Source: Pyrinomonadaceae bacterium MAG19_C2-C3
GTDB lineage: Bacteria > Acidobacteriota > Blastocatellia > Pyrinomonadales > Pyrinomonadaceae
Direction of reading: 5' to 3'
Assembly (NCBI GenBank): GCA_024330265.1
Contig: JANDLT010000021.1
Span: 1 to 64,000, forward strand
Length of the DNA stretch: 64,000 bases
In this document: positions 48,925-57,506 of the stretch, piece after piece
Position numbering within the stretch: the first letter of the stretch is position 1
Layout of the letters: the number at the start of each line of letters is the position of its first letter
Made by a program: the position numbers and the translations under genes
Notes under the pieces: generated by a model
Told to the model about the DNA's origin: nothing
Database searches by the model: none
The model's input: the letters and a program-made list of their open reading frames with translations, nothing else

Positions 48925-49902
48925 TCACAACGTCACCGCCGATAATTCCGCGACGATTTTGTTGGCTACTTCGCGTGCGCGTGCGACTTCATCGGGTTTG
49001 AAGGAAACCGCTCCGACGACCGGATGACCGCCGCCGCCGAAGCGTTCGCAAATCTCGGCGATGTTGTGCGTGCGCGGCACAGGCGACCATGGATTTGAGC
49101 CGACCGATATTTTCGTGCGGGCGTTTCCGCGTGTGACGGCGACGGAGTATGTCGCTTCGGGGTGGAGATGATACGGGATGAATTTGTTGAAGCCTTCGAT
49201 GTCGTCGTCAACGAGGTCGAAGTGGATGACGTTGTGGGTGAGTGTGGCGTTGCGGCGGACGAGTTCGAGCGTCGCAAGGTGGGCATCGTAAATCGGGCGG
49301 AAGCGGGCTTGCACGTCGTTGCTTTCCGCGACCGCGATTAAATCTTTCGTGCTAAGTTCGCGGATGATGTGTTCGTTAAATTCGTCGCCCGCCGTGCTTT
49401 CGATGACTTGCATCAGTTGCAAGGCGGGTTCACGAAGTTCGACGGCTTGCGCCGGACTCGTATAAAACGCTCCGTCAATAACGTGCGCCCAGTGGATGAG
49501 CGAGGTGAGCGTGTCATCGGTAAAATCAAAACTCGCGTGAAGCGTGTCGTAGATAAATTCGCAACATGATTTGCGCGAAGCGTCCCAGAACTTTTTACCC
49601 GAAGCTTTGCCGTGCGGCGAAACTTCAAAGTGGGCTTCGTCTTCCGGCGAGAGAAACGCGGATTGATGATGGTCGAACCACCACGTCAGTTTGTCGGACG
49701 CGGCGTATTTGAAATCAACAATCGCGCTCTCGCCCGTCTCGAACATCTCGCTGTCGAACAACAGATTGTTCGGGCGATGGACGAGTCCGGTGTACGCGAT
49801 GTTCACATCGGGGTTGATTTTGGTTTGGTAAAAGCGCGTGAAAGTCGCGGCGGACGCCACGCCGTCGAAGCAGTGACCGTGATAAAGAATGCGTAAATCC
49901 AT
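48925..49902 (-). CDS. DHH/DHHA1 family phosphoesterase
   Basis: 325 aa from ATG 49902. The N-terminal DHH domain opens with LRILYHGHCFDGVASAAT and has the metal-binding DHH in WWFDHHQSAF. The C-terminal DHHA1 domain carries ERFGGGGHPVVGAVSF. The family includes oligoribonuclease/nanoRNase, c-di-AMP phosphodiesterase and RecJ-type proteins; which substrate applies cannot be told. The frame is open to 49929, but those extra residues are read from the inserted element and its 9-bp duplication, which starts 2 bases from this ATG. Confidence 0.85.
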   Translation of the reverse strand: MDLRILYHGHCFDGVASAATFTRFYQTKINPDVNIAYTGLVHRPNNLLFDSEMFETGESAIVDFKYAASDKLTWWFDHHQSAFLSPEDEAHFEVSPHGKASGKKFWDASRKSCCEFIYDTLHASFDFTDDTLTSLIHWAHVIDGAFYTSPAQAVELREPALQLMQVIESTAGDEFNEHIIRELSTKDLIAVAESNDVQARFRPIYDAHLATLELVRRNATLTHNVIHFDLVDDDIEGFNKFIPYHLHPEATYSVAVTRGNARTKISVGSNPWSPVPRTHNIAEICERFGGGGHPVVGAVSFKPDEVARAREVANKIVAELSAVTL

Positions 49903-49912
49903 AGTGTTGAGG

Positions 49913-50171
49913 CTGATGTCTGGACACATTTTATTGTCGAGTCTAAAACAGCGATAGATTTAGCTCTGAAAAAGCGACATTCAATAGCCCGGCGCATCGC
50001 GCCGGGTAAATGTCCAAACGATTTACCAGCCCTGAAAGGGCGACATAGTTATGTCGCCCTTTCAGGGCTTTGAAACATAACCGCTTGTAACCCGGCGCGC
50101 CGCGCCGGGCTATTGAATGTCGCACCTTCGGTGCTTTTCCGATACGTCTTCAAAAAGTGTCCAGACATCAG
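49913..50171. mobile_element. Palindromic MITE-like element, family A copy 2
   Basis: A 259-bp element with perfect 15-bp ends CTGATGTCTGGACAC / GTGTCCAGACATCAG, flanked by the perfect 9-bp direct repeat GTGTTGAGG (49904-49912 and 50172-50180). Inside: AATAGCCCGGCG...CGCCGGG and GCCCTGAAAGGGCGACATA answered by TATGTCGCCCTTTCAGGGC, with CCCGGCGCG-CCGCGCCGGGCTATT near the right end. It was inserted 2 bases upstream of the DHH gene's start codon. Confidence 0.9.
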
Positions 50172-50180
50172 GTGTTGAGG

Positions 50181-50347
50181 TTAAGGTGAAAAGTACAACG
50201 TATCGAAAAACGTGGCATCTTAACAGAACACTTTGATTTACCAAACGAGCGCGGGCGATTGAATCATTGACTCATCGGGTCATTGATTCAGTTTGCGTTT
50301 ATGTATTGATGGCTTAACTTTATGTTGCGGGCGAAAGGGATGACGGT
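50181..50347 (+). other. Intergenic region before the sugar dehydrogenase gene
   Basis: No gene is seen. A palindromic GAATCATTGACTC-ATCGG-GTCATTGATTC is at about 50264-50291. GGGCGAAAGGGATGA before the ATG at 50348 may be the ribosome binding site. Confidence 0.4.
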
Positions 50348-51745
50348 ATGAATTTGATGAACTGGTTCGGAGCGCGGAAAAGTAGAACGCTTATGACGAC
50401 ACTTGTGACATGCGCGGGCTTGATGTTTGCGCTCATCATCGGCGTGGCGTGCGCGGGCGCGGGCACTGATTCACTCGCCGGACAGACGCAAGATACGTCG
50501 AAGATGATGACGAGTCCCGTCGTCGGTAAATTATTAACGGGCGAGGCGGCGAAAGGCGATTGGACGACGGACGCGCCCGGAGTGCGTCGGAAACTGACAC
50601 CCGCCGATTTGCCGAAACCTTACGCGACCGACTCGGCGCGCAACCAACCGCGCATCGTGCGTCAACCCGAAGGCGCGATGCCAAACGTTCCCGCCGGATT
50701 CAAAGTTGAAAAGTTCGCGGTTGATTTATCGAAGCCGCGCATGATTCGCACCGCTCCGAATGGCGATGTCTTCGTCGCGGAATCGGATGCGAATCGCGTG
50801 CGCGTCCTTCGTGACAAGGACGGCGACGGCAAAGCCGAAACGAGCGAAGTCTTTGCGAGTGATTTGCGTCAACCGTTCGGCATCGCGTTCTATCCGGCGG
50901 GCGATAATCCGAAATATGTGTACGTCGCCAACACCGATTCCGTCGTCCGCTTTCCATATCAAAGCGGCGATTTGAAGGCGCGCGGGGCGAGTGAAATGAT
51001 TGTCGCCAACATTTCCGGTGGCGGCAGACTCGAAGGCGGCGGACACTGGACGCGCGACATAGTGTTTTCAAAAGACGGGGGAAAGATGTACGTCTCGGTC
51101 GGTTCACGCTCGAATGTTTCCGACGACGAAGGCGAAGCGCGTCGCGCACGCATCTTTGAATACACGCCCGACGGCAAGAACGAGCGCGTCTATGCGTGGG
51201 GCATACGCAATCCCGTCGGCATTGCGATTCATCCCGCGACCGGAGATTTATGGACATCGGTTAATGAGCGCGACGGACTCGGCGACCATCTCGTGCCGGA
51301 CTACATCACGCGCGTTCAAGACGGCGGTTTCTACGGTTGGTCTTGGTACTACATCGGCGCGAATCAAGACCCGCGACACATCGGGAAACGTCCTGACCTC
51401 AAGGATAAAGTCATCGTGCCGGACGTGTTGCTTCAATCACACACGGCATCTTTAGGGATGGAGTTTTACACCGGAAAACAATTTCCGGCGGAGTATCAAA
51501 TGCAGGCTTTCGCCGCCCAACACGGTTCGTGGAATCGTGAACGGCGCACCGGATATAAGGTGATTTACGCCCCCGTACAGAACGGACGCGCGACGGGCGA
51601 GTATGTTGATTTCATGACCGGCTTCGTCACACCGAACGGCGGCGTATGGGGCAGACCCGTCGCGGTCGCAACCGGAAAAGACGGCTCGATGTTCGTCAGC
51701 GATGACGGCGGCGATGTCGTGTGGCGCGTGTCATACCGGAAGTAA
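50348..51745 (+). CDS. PQQ-dependent sugar (sorbosone-type) dehydrogenase
   Basis: 465 aa, exported: N-terminal hydrophobic segment (LVTCAGLMFALIIGVACAG), perhaps a lipoprotein signal ending at Cys. The body is a six-bladed propeller of the glucose/sorbosone dehydrogenase family: PRMIRTAPNGDVFVAESDAN, LRQPFGIAFYP, WGIRNPVGIAIHPATGDLW, TSVNERDGLGDHLVPDY, GFYGWSWYYIG, ending MFVSDDGGDVVWRVSY. These enzymes oxidise aldoses with PQQ in the periplasm. A TonB receptor gene follows after 21 bases, suggesting linked uptake of sugar or cofactor. Confidence 0.85.
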   Translation: MNLMNWFGARKSRTLMTTLVTCAGLMFALIIGVACAGAGTDSLAGQTQDTSKMMTSPVVGKLLTGEAAKGDWTTDAPGVRRKLTPADLPKPYATDSARNQPRIVRQPEGAMPNVPAGFKVEKFAVDLSKPRMIRTAPNGDVFVAESDANRVRVLRDKDGDGKAETSEVFASDLRQPFGIAFYPAGDNPKYVYVANTDSVVRFPYQSGDLKARGASEMIVANISGGGRLEGGGHWTRDIVFSKDGGKMYVSVGSRSNVSDDEGEARRARIFEYTPDGKNERVYAWGIRNPVGIAIHPATGDLWTSVNERDGLGDHLVPDYITRVQDGGFYGWSWYYIGANQDPRHIGKRPDLKDKVIVPDVLLQSHTASLGMEFYTGKQFPAEYQMQAFAAQHGSWNRERRTGYKVIYAPVQNGRATGEYVDFMTGFVTPNGGVWGRPVAVATGKDGSMFVSDDGGDVVWRVSYRK

Positions 51746-51766
51746 GGTTTTGTAGGAAACAAGGTT

Positions 51767-53899
51767 TTGAAATTTCAAGGTTCGGGTAGTTCAAGAAGTG
51801 CGGTGATGCTCATCACAAACAGCATCGCCGCGCTCTGTTTTTCGTTGGTGGTGACATGTTTCGCGCACGCGCAATCATCCACCGCACAACCGACACCATT
51901 GCCGACACCGACGCTTTCCGAAGAAGTCATCATCAGCGCGACACGCACCGAAAATCGTTTGAGCGATACGGCGGCGAGTGTCATCGTCATCAATCGTGAA
52001 CAACTTGCGACGACGGCGGCGGTCACGATTGATGACCGCTTGCGGCAAGTTCCCGGCTTTCAGTTGTTCCGGCGCGCGGGCAGCCGCACCGCGAACCCTA
52101 CGGCGCAAGGCGTTTCTTTGCGCGGCTTAGGTGCGAGCGGTGCTTCGCGTGCGAGCGTGCTTTATGACGGCGTGCCTTTGAATGACCCGTTCGGCGGTTG
52201 GGTTTATTGGGGACGTGTGCCGCGCGCAGAAGTTGAGAGCGTCGAAATCTTGCGCGGCGGGGCGAGTGACCTTTACGGTGGAGCGGCGTTAAGCGGCGTC
52301 GTCGCGCTCAACTCGCGGCGCGATGTCGAACAGGGTTCACCGTCGTTCGAGTTTGAAACCTCTTTCGGTTCGCAACGCACGCCGGATGCGACCCTGTGGA
52401 CGGGCGTGCAGTTCGGCAAGTGGCGGGCTTACTTTGGCGGCGAGGCGTTGCGAACCGACGGCTACATCATCGTGGATGAGGATGAGCGCGGCGGGATTGA
52501 TACGGCGGTTAATGTCCGGCGCGCGGGATTCGATGTGATGCTTGAACGCGAGTTGAAAATCTTTGACAATGACGGGCGCGCGTTCGTGCGCGGGGCATAC
52601 TACGCCGAAGGGCGCGGCAACGGCACGCCGCTTCAAACAAACAAAACGCGGGTGCGCTCTTTGAGTTCCGGCGCGAATTTCGGTGCGCCGTTTATCGGTG
52701 CGGTTCAGGCACGGCTTTACGGAAGCACGCAAGGCTATGACCAAGTTTTCTCCGCGATTGCGCTCGACCGTGAAAGCGAAAACTTGACGCGCGTTCAACG
52801 TGTCCCCGCGCAAAGTCTCGGCTTCTCGTTTCAAGCTTCGCGCATCGTCGGAGCGCGTCACACGGTCGTCGGCGGCATAGACGGGCGCACGGTGCGCGGC
52901 ACAAGCGACGAAACGGTTTTCGTGCAAGGGCGCGCTTCGTCGCTCGTGAGCGCGGGCGGGCGCGAACGCGCGTTCGGGATTTTCGCGGCAGATGTTTTTC
53001 GCGTGAACAATCGCATCATCACGACGTTCGGAGCGCGTTTCGATTGTTGGCACAACTACGACGCGGCTTCGCAAACCGCGCCCGTCAACAATCCAGTTGC
53101 CGTCACGACGAACGTTTTTACCGACCGCACCGAACAGGCTTTCAGCCCGCGTGCATCAATTCTCGTCAAAGCGACGGACACAATTTCTTTAACCTCATCG
53201 TTTTCACGCGCGTTTCGTCAACCGACTTTGAATGAACTTTACCGCGCCTTTCGCGTCGGCAACGTCCTGACACTTGCGAACGAAAACCTGCTTCCCGAAC
53301 GTGCGACGACGGGCGAAGCGGGAGCGATTTTCACCGCACCGAATCGCCGTCTATCGGCGCGCACCGTGTTCTTCATCACCGATGTGACGCAGCCCGTCGC
53401 CAACGTCACCTTGAGTTTTACGTCTTCGCTCATTACCCGCCAACGTCAAAACTTGGGACGCACGCGCACGCGCGGACTAGAGACGGAAGCCGAAGCGCGC
53501 ATTAGTGATGACCTTGTAATCTCCGGCGGTTATCTGTTCGCAGACGCGCGGGTCAAAGAGTTTCCGGCAAACGTCGGGCTTGAAAATCTGCGTGTCCCGC
53601 AAGTCGCACGGCATCAATTCACCATTCAAGCGCGCATCGTTAAACCGCGCTTCGCCACCGTCGGCATACAGGCACGCGCCGCGAGTTCGCAATTCGACGA
53701 CGACCAAAATCTATTGCCGCTCAATCGTTTCTTCACCGTTGATGTATTCGCTTCGCGGCGTGTAACGAAGATGCTTGATGCGTTCGTCGCCGTTGAAAAC
53801 ATCACGGACGCACGCATCGAGACGGGACGCACGCCCGTCTCGACGCTCGGCGCGCCGCCGCTTGTGCGAGTCGGAATCAAGTTGCGAAGCGGACGGTGA
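51767..53899 (+). CDS. TonB-dependent receptor, BtuB/FepA-like size
   Basis: 710 aa. Signal peptide at about 15-35 (IAALCFSLVVTCFAHAQ), a TonB-box-like SEEVIISATR near residue 50, a plug (INREQLATTAAVTIDDRLRQ, VSLRGLGASGASRASVLYDGVPLNDPFGG in two parts, VESVEILRGGASDLYGGAALSG) and a 22-strand-type barrel ending VRVGIKLRSGR, which lacks the usual terminal Phe. The start is TTG 51767, or ATG 51806. It is about 21 bases after the sugar dehydrogenase gene. Unlike the two Oar-like receptors it has no carboxypeptidase-like domain. The ligand is unknown. Confidence 0.88.
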   Translation: MKFQGSGSSRSAVMLITNSIAALCFSLVVTCFAHAQSSTAQPTPLPTPTLSEEVIISATRTENRLSDTAASVIVINREQLATTAAVTIDDRLRQVPGFQLFRRAGSRTANPTAQGVSLRGLGASGASRASVLYDGVPLNDPFGGWVYWGRVPRAEVESVEILRGGASDLYGGAALSGVVALNSRRDVEQGSPSFEFETSFGSQRTPDATLWTGVQFGKWRAYFGGEALRTDGYIIVDEDERGGIDTAVNVRRAGFDVMLERELKIFDNDGRAFVRGAYYAEGRGNGTPLQTNKTRVRSLSSGANFGAPFIGAVQARLYGSTQGYDQVFSAIALDRESENLTRVQRVPAQSLGFSFQASRIVGARHTVVGGIDGRTVRGTSDETVFVQGRASSLVSAGGRERAFGIFAADVFRVNNRIITTFGARFDCWHNYDAASQTAPVNNPVAVTTNVFTDRTEQAFSPRASILVKATDTISLTSSFSRAFRQPTLNELYRAFRVGNVLTLANENLLPERATTGEAGAIFTAPNRRLSARTVFFITDVTQPVANVTLSFTSSLITRQRQNLGRTRTRGLETEAEARISDDLVISGGYLFADARVKEFPANVGLENLRVPQVARHQFTIQARIVKPRFATVGIQARAASSQFDDDQNLLPLNRFFTVDVFASRRVTKMLDAFVAVENITDARIETGRTPVSTLGAPPLVRVGIKLRSGR

Positions 53900-53935
53900 T
53901 GGACTGAAAGCGGTTTCAGATCTATATGAAATAAC

Positions 53936-53963
53936 GAGAGGCGGGCATTTCTGCCCGCCTCTC
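53936..53963. terminator. Hairpin between convergent genes
   Basis: GAGAGGCGGGCA pairs perfectly with TGCCCGCCTCTC around a 4-base loop. No T-run follows, so its strength as terminator is uncertain. Confidence 0.6.
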
Positions 53964-53988
53964 AACGTATTTGAAGCTTGAAACAGAT

Positions 53989-54657
53989 TTAATTTATTGC
54001 GGCTTGCTTTACATCAATCGGACAGGCTTCGCCACTCGCCGTTTGTTCCTTCAAACCTAAACGCGCGCGTATAAACTTTTCGGCTTCTTCTTCGATGAGT
54101 TCGCCGTTGACGACGGTGGTTTTCTTTATCAGCACGTCGCCGGTTTTGGCGATGTTCGCGGGTTCGATAAAGACGTTATACGGCGAACCGTAACGGCGCG
54201 TGTCGCCGGTTTTCATGCGGCAAGCGTAGTGGTCTGTTTTGTCGCGGGCGTCGCGTGATTCGGATTCGACGACGACGGTGTAAGGCGCGCCGCTCTCGCC
54301 GAAGTACGCGATGGTATCGGCGGCGGGTGCGTATTCGCTGACCGCGATAACGTCGAAGCCGTCGGCTTTGTACTTGTCATAAAGGCGGGCGACGACGGGA
54401 GCTTCGTACTTCCAGTTGCCGCACCACGGAGCGAAATAGACAATCATCACGAGTTTTTTACCCGCCACGCGCTCACGCAAATTGACGCTTGTGCCGGACT
54501 TTAATTCTTTGTAAGTCCAGTTTTTATAATTGATTTCTTTTTCTTCGAGCGGCGCGTATTCGTGTTGGGCATGGGCGGTGGTGGTCATCATTATGGTTGC
54601 CAGCATCGTGCCGAAGATGAGCGCGAAGGTTGAAATTGTCGAGCGTGAAATTGACAT
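53989..54657 (-). CDS. Exported thioredoxin-fold protein with a single active-site Cys
   Basis: 222 aa. Signal peptide at about 1-31 (ending TTTAHAQ). The thioredoxin-like domain has VMIVYFAPWCGNWKYEAPVVARLYDKY; the active site is CGNW, so the second cysteine of CxxC is missing. GDTRRYGSPYNVFIEP is the cis-Pro region (SPY). With one cysteine it cannot act as an ordinary dithiol oxidoreductase and may bind, reduce by a monothiol route or have a peroxiredoxin-like role. Genes for a CcdA-TlpA fusion and a second TlpA-like protein follow on the same strand upstream. Confidence 0.75.
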   Translation of the reverse strand: MSISRSTISTFALIFGTMLATIMMTTTAHAQHEYAPLEEKEINYKNWTYKELKSGTSVNLRERVAGKKLVMIVYFAPWCGNWKYEAPVVARLYDKYKADGFDVIAVSEYAPAADTIAYFGESGAPYTVVVESESRDARDKTDHYACRMKTGDTRRYGSPYNVFIEPANIAKTGDVLIKKTTVVNGELIEEEAEKFIRARLGLKEQTASGEACPIDVKQAAIN

Positions 54658-54710
54658 GATGTGTTTGTAAATCCTCGTGCTTTAGTCAAACGACTTTGAC
54701 GGAAATGCGT

Positions 54711-55946
54711 TTATTGATTGCCTGCCGTCGGTGTGGCTTCATCGAGCAAAGGCAGCACGGCGCGTTCAAATCCGGCGCGGTCACGCGAACCTAAAATCTT
54801 GTCGCGGACGCGCCCGTTGCGGTCAATGATGTACGTCGTCGGAAGAGCATTTGCGTCGAACTTTTGGATGGCGTCGTCGCCCGCGAGAAGTTGCTTGTAA
54901 TCTTGCGGAACATCTTTCTGAAACTCGCGCACGCCGTCGGCATCGTCATAGTAATTAACGCCGACGACTTGAAAACCGCGCCCGCCCAATTCACGTTGCA
55001 TCTCGTTGAGTTCGGGTATTTCCGTGCGACACGGCACACAGTACGACGCCCAAAAATTAAGTAGTACGACTTGACCGCGCAACTCTTGCAAGTTGAATGT
55101 TTGACCGTCAAGGGTTTTAAGTTCGGCTTCGGGCGGAAGCGGGAACGACGCGGGATTAACGGCGGCGGTATTTGTTGCCGAAGCAGGTTGCGATGTCGTC
55201 GCCACACGTTCGACTAAGTTTTCCGCGTTCGGAAGCCATGTCGCAAAACTCGCAAGGCGCGTGACCTGTCCGGTTGCGACGAGGACGCCGATGAGGATGA
55301 GCATCACGCCGGAGACGACTTCGACTTTGTGAAGATGCTGGCGGAAGTGTTGATAGAAATTGAGAAACTTATTGATGCCCAAGCCCGTCAAAAGAAACGG
55401 CACGGAGAGTCCGGCGGCGTAAAAACTTGAGAGAAGCAAGCCGCTTTTCCAACCGCCACTCGTCGCGGCGAGTCCGAGTATGCCGCCGAGAATAGGTCCG
55501 ATGCACGGCGTCCATCCGGCGGCGAATGCCAAGCCAAGAACGAACGCGCCGCCCGCGCCGCGTGGTTTATCGTCGGAGAATTTGCGCGTGTCGCGGTAGA
55601 GCGCGCCGATTTTAAGTAAGCCGATGAGTTGCAAGCCGAACAGGATGATGACCGTGCCGCCGATGATGCGTACCCAAGGGTTCGACGTGATGCTTGCGCC
55701 GACGAGTCCGGCGAGCGCGCCCAGAGAGATGAAGATAAGCGAGAGTCCGGCGTTGAACGCGAGCGAGTTGATGACGACGGCGCGGCGCGCGTTCGTGCGC
55801 GAAGCGTCCGAGTTTTTCAGGTTGTCAATGCTGACGCCGGAGATAAGCGAGATGTAGCCGGGTACGAGCGGCAGCACGCACGGGCTAAGAAAGGATGCGA
55901 GTCCGGCGAGGAACGCAATCGGAATTGTGATAGTTGAGCCGTCCAT
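54711..55946 (-). CDS. CcdA-TlpA fusion, periplasmic thiol reductant protein
   Basis: 411 aa. The N-terminal 250 residues are a CcdA-type membrane domain (IAFLAGLASFLSPCVLPLVPGY, with conserved Cys; GAGGAFVLGLAFAAGWTPCIGPILG, second Cys), six segments. After a linker comes a TlpA/ResA-like thioredoxin domain (VVLLNFWASYCVPCRTEIPEL, with CVPC; ALPTTYIIDRNG, cis-Pro). In known systems CcdA carries electrons from cytoplasmic thioredoxin to an outer partner; fused here, the partner is in the same chain. The role may be cytochrome c maturation or general periplasmic disulfide reduction. Confidence 0.88.
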   Translation of the reverse strand: MDGSTITIPIAFLAGLASFLSPCVLPLVPGYISLISGVSIDNLKNSDASRTNARRAVVINSLAFNAGLSLIFISLGALAGLVGASITSNPWVRIIGGTVIILFGLQLIGLLKIGALYRDTRKFSDDKPRGAGGAFVLGLAFAAGWTPCIGPILGGILGLAATSGGWKSGLLLSSFYAAGLSVPFLLTGLGINKFLNFYQHFRQHLHKVEVVSGVMLILIGVLVATGQVTRLASFATWLPNAENLVERVATTSQPASATNTAAVNPASFPLPPEAELKTLDGQTFNLQELRGQVVLLNFWASYCVPCRTEIPELNEMQRELGGRGFQVVGVNYYDDADGVREFQKDVPQDYKQLLAGDDAIQKFDANALPTTYIIDRNGRVRDKILGSRDRAGFERAVLPLLDEATPTAGNQ

Positions 55947-56000
55947 ATCGGTAAAGTATAAAGGCGAAAATCGAAAGGTGAAAGTGAAGGCAGATGGAAA

Positions 56001-57326
56001 TTATTCGGTCACTTTTTCGGCAAGCAATTTTTCAATCATCTTGCCAAGAGCGGTTGCTCCTTCATCGCCCGCGCCCGTCGTGATAAAGCGCACTCTGCCC
56101 GCGCGGTCGAGCAAGATTGCGGTCGGAATTGAGCGCACGCCGTAAAGGTAATTATTATCGTTGTTCGCCGCGACGATGTGAGCGTAAGGCAGTTTGTGAG
56201 TTTTGACGAACTTGCGCAGGAAAGTTAGTTCTTCGGCGGGCGTCATTTCTTGCCCGCGAATTTCGCCTTCGTAATCGGTGACGCCGAGAATCGTCAAACC
56301 TTTGGCTTGATACTTGGTATGCCACGCCGCGAGTTTCGGAAACGTCTTGCGACACGGAGCGCACCACGACGCCCAGAAATCAATCAACACGACGCGCCCG
56401 CGCAAATCTTCAAGCTTCGCGGGCGGCGCAGAGCCTATCCAATCGGCAACGGTGAGTTCCGGCGCGAATCTCGCCGCCGTATCGTCAAACGTGTTCGCGT
56501 GCTTCGCATCAATCACGGTTAAAAGATTTTGCGCGCGGCTGTAAATCAGCGCGGAAGGAAGACGCAAACCGATTTGCCGCAATGCAATCATCTCCTTAAC
56601 GGCTTCGGTTTGTTTGTCGGTTTCGTACAACATTTCACCGAGCGAACCGCCGATAGCGGCGACGAGTGAATCATAAGTGCGACGTTCTTCGACGCTCGCG
56701 TGCGGCAGAGTCTGCGCCAGACTCAAACTTTCGCGGGCTTGGGCAATCGCATTCTCGTACTTCTTTTGGTCAAAGTATATTTGTGCGAAAACGCCGCTCA
56801 ACGCGATGCGCTCCTTGACGGTGGCGAAGCGCGCATAGTCGCGGCGCAAGCGTTCACCTTCCGCGTCGTCCTTCAGCGTGACGGCAATCATCGCCGCCGT
56901 TAAACGCGCGCGTTGGGCGATTTCATCCGACGCATCGGGCTTGAGGACGAGAAACTTTTGAAGTGTGGCGAGTGCTTCTTTCGCGTCTCCGGCGAAGTTT
57001 TGCAGAAGTGCGAGGAAGACGAAATCATCACCCGCGAGGGCGTTCGTTTTTGTCAGTTCGGCGGCTTGGGCGCGGGCAAATTCGCGCGACGCTTGTTCAA
57101 GCGTGAGGTGTTGTTCCTTCGTAATCTCTTTCTGTTTCGCGGCGAGTTCGCGGCGACGGTCACGCACAAAGTTGGTCGCCTGTTCGAGTATTTGCGCGGC
57201 GCGACCCGGCGAAACTTGGGATGCGGCTTTCGCGTCCGACGGAGTTGGTGACGGCGCGCTTTGTGAGACGGCGGTGAGCGCGAAGGCGGAGATGATAACG
57301 AATGAAAATAAGAAGCGACGAATCAT
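56001..57326 (-). CDS. TlpA-like thioredoxin with helical-repeat N-terminus
   Basis: 441 aa. Signal peptide at about 1-21 (ending LTAVSQ). Residues 40-290 are helical and TPR-like (AKEALATLQKFLVLKPDASDEIA, YFDQKKYENAIAQARESLSLA in parts). The last 150 residues are a TlpA domain: LRGRVVLIDFWASWCAPCRKTFP with CAPC, and VRSIPTAILLDRAGRV with the cis-Pro. Likely a periplasmic thiol reductase; the repeat part may bind a partner. It is upstream of the CcdA-TlpA fusion gene on the same strand. Confidence 0.82.
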   Translation of the reverse strand: MIRRFLFSFVIISAFALTAVSQSAPSPTPSDAKAASQVSPGRAAQILEQATNFVRDRRRELAAKQKEITKEQHLTLEQASREFARAQAAELTKTNALAGDDFVFLALLQNFAGDAKEALATLQKFLVLKPDASDEIAQRARLTAAMIAVTLKDDAEGERLRRDYARFATVKERIALSGVFAQIYFDQKKYENAIAQARESLSLAQTLPHASVEERRTYDSLVAAIGGSLGEMLYETDKQTEAVKEMIALRQIGLRLPSALIYSRAQNLLTVIDAKHANTFDDTAARFAPELTVADWIGSAPPAKLEDLRGRVVLIDFWASWCAPCRKTFPKLAAWHTKYQAKGLTILGVTDYEGEIRGQEMTPAEELTFLRKFVKTHKLPYAHIVAANNDNNYLYGVRSIPTAILLDRAGRVRFITTGAGDEGATALGKMIEKLLAEKVTE

Positions 57327-57413
57327 ATTTGTCTTGAGCGAAACTTTATCGGGCTTTGACGCTTAGTCATTAAAGCGATTATTCAAAAGCCATTCATAGA
57401 TTGTTTAAGGAAA

Positions 57414-57480
57414 TTATCCACGAATCACACTAAAAATTCTTATTCCTCTTTTCGTGTTGTTTCGTGTGATTCGTGGATAA
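57414..57480. repeat. CCACGAAACACACGAAA hairpin, copy 3
   Basis: TTATCCACGAATCACAC (57414-57430) pairs with GTGTGATTCGTGGATAA (57464-57480). Inside, TTCGTGTTGTTTCGTG repeats the unit. A somewhat decayed copy of the family, between thiO and the TlpA-like gene. Confidence 0.85.
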
Positions 57481-57506
57481 TTCGTAAAAACTTAGATTAC
57501 AGGTTA

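Noticed and set aside
52337-53074. 245-aa open frame on the - strand
   Set aside because: Antisense to the TonB receptor at 51767-53899; no recognisable motif.
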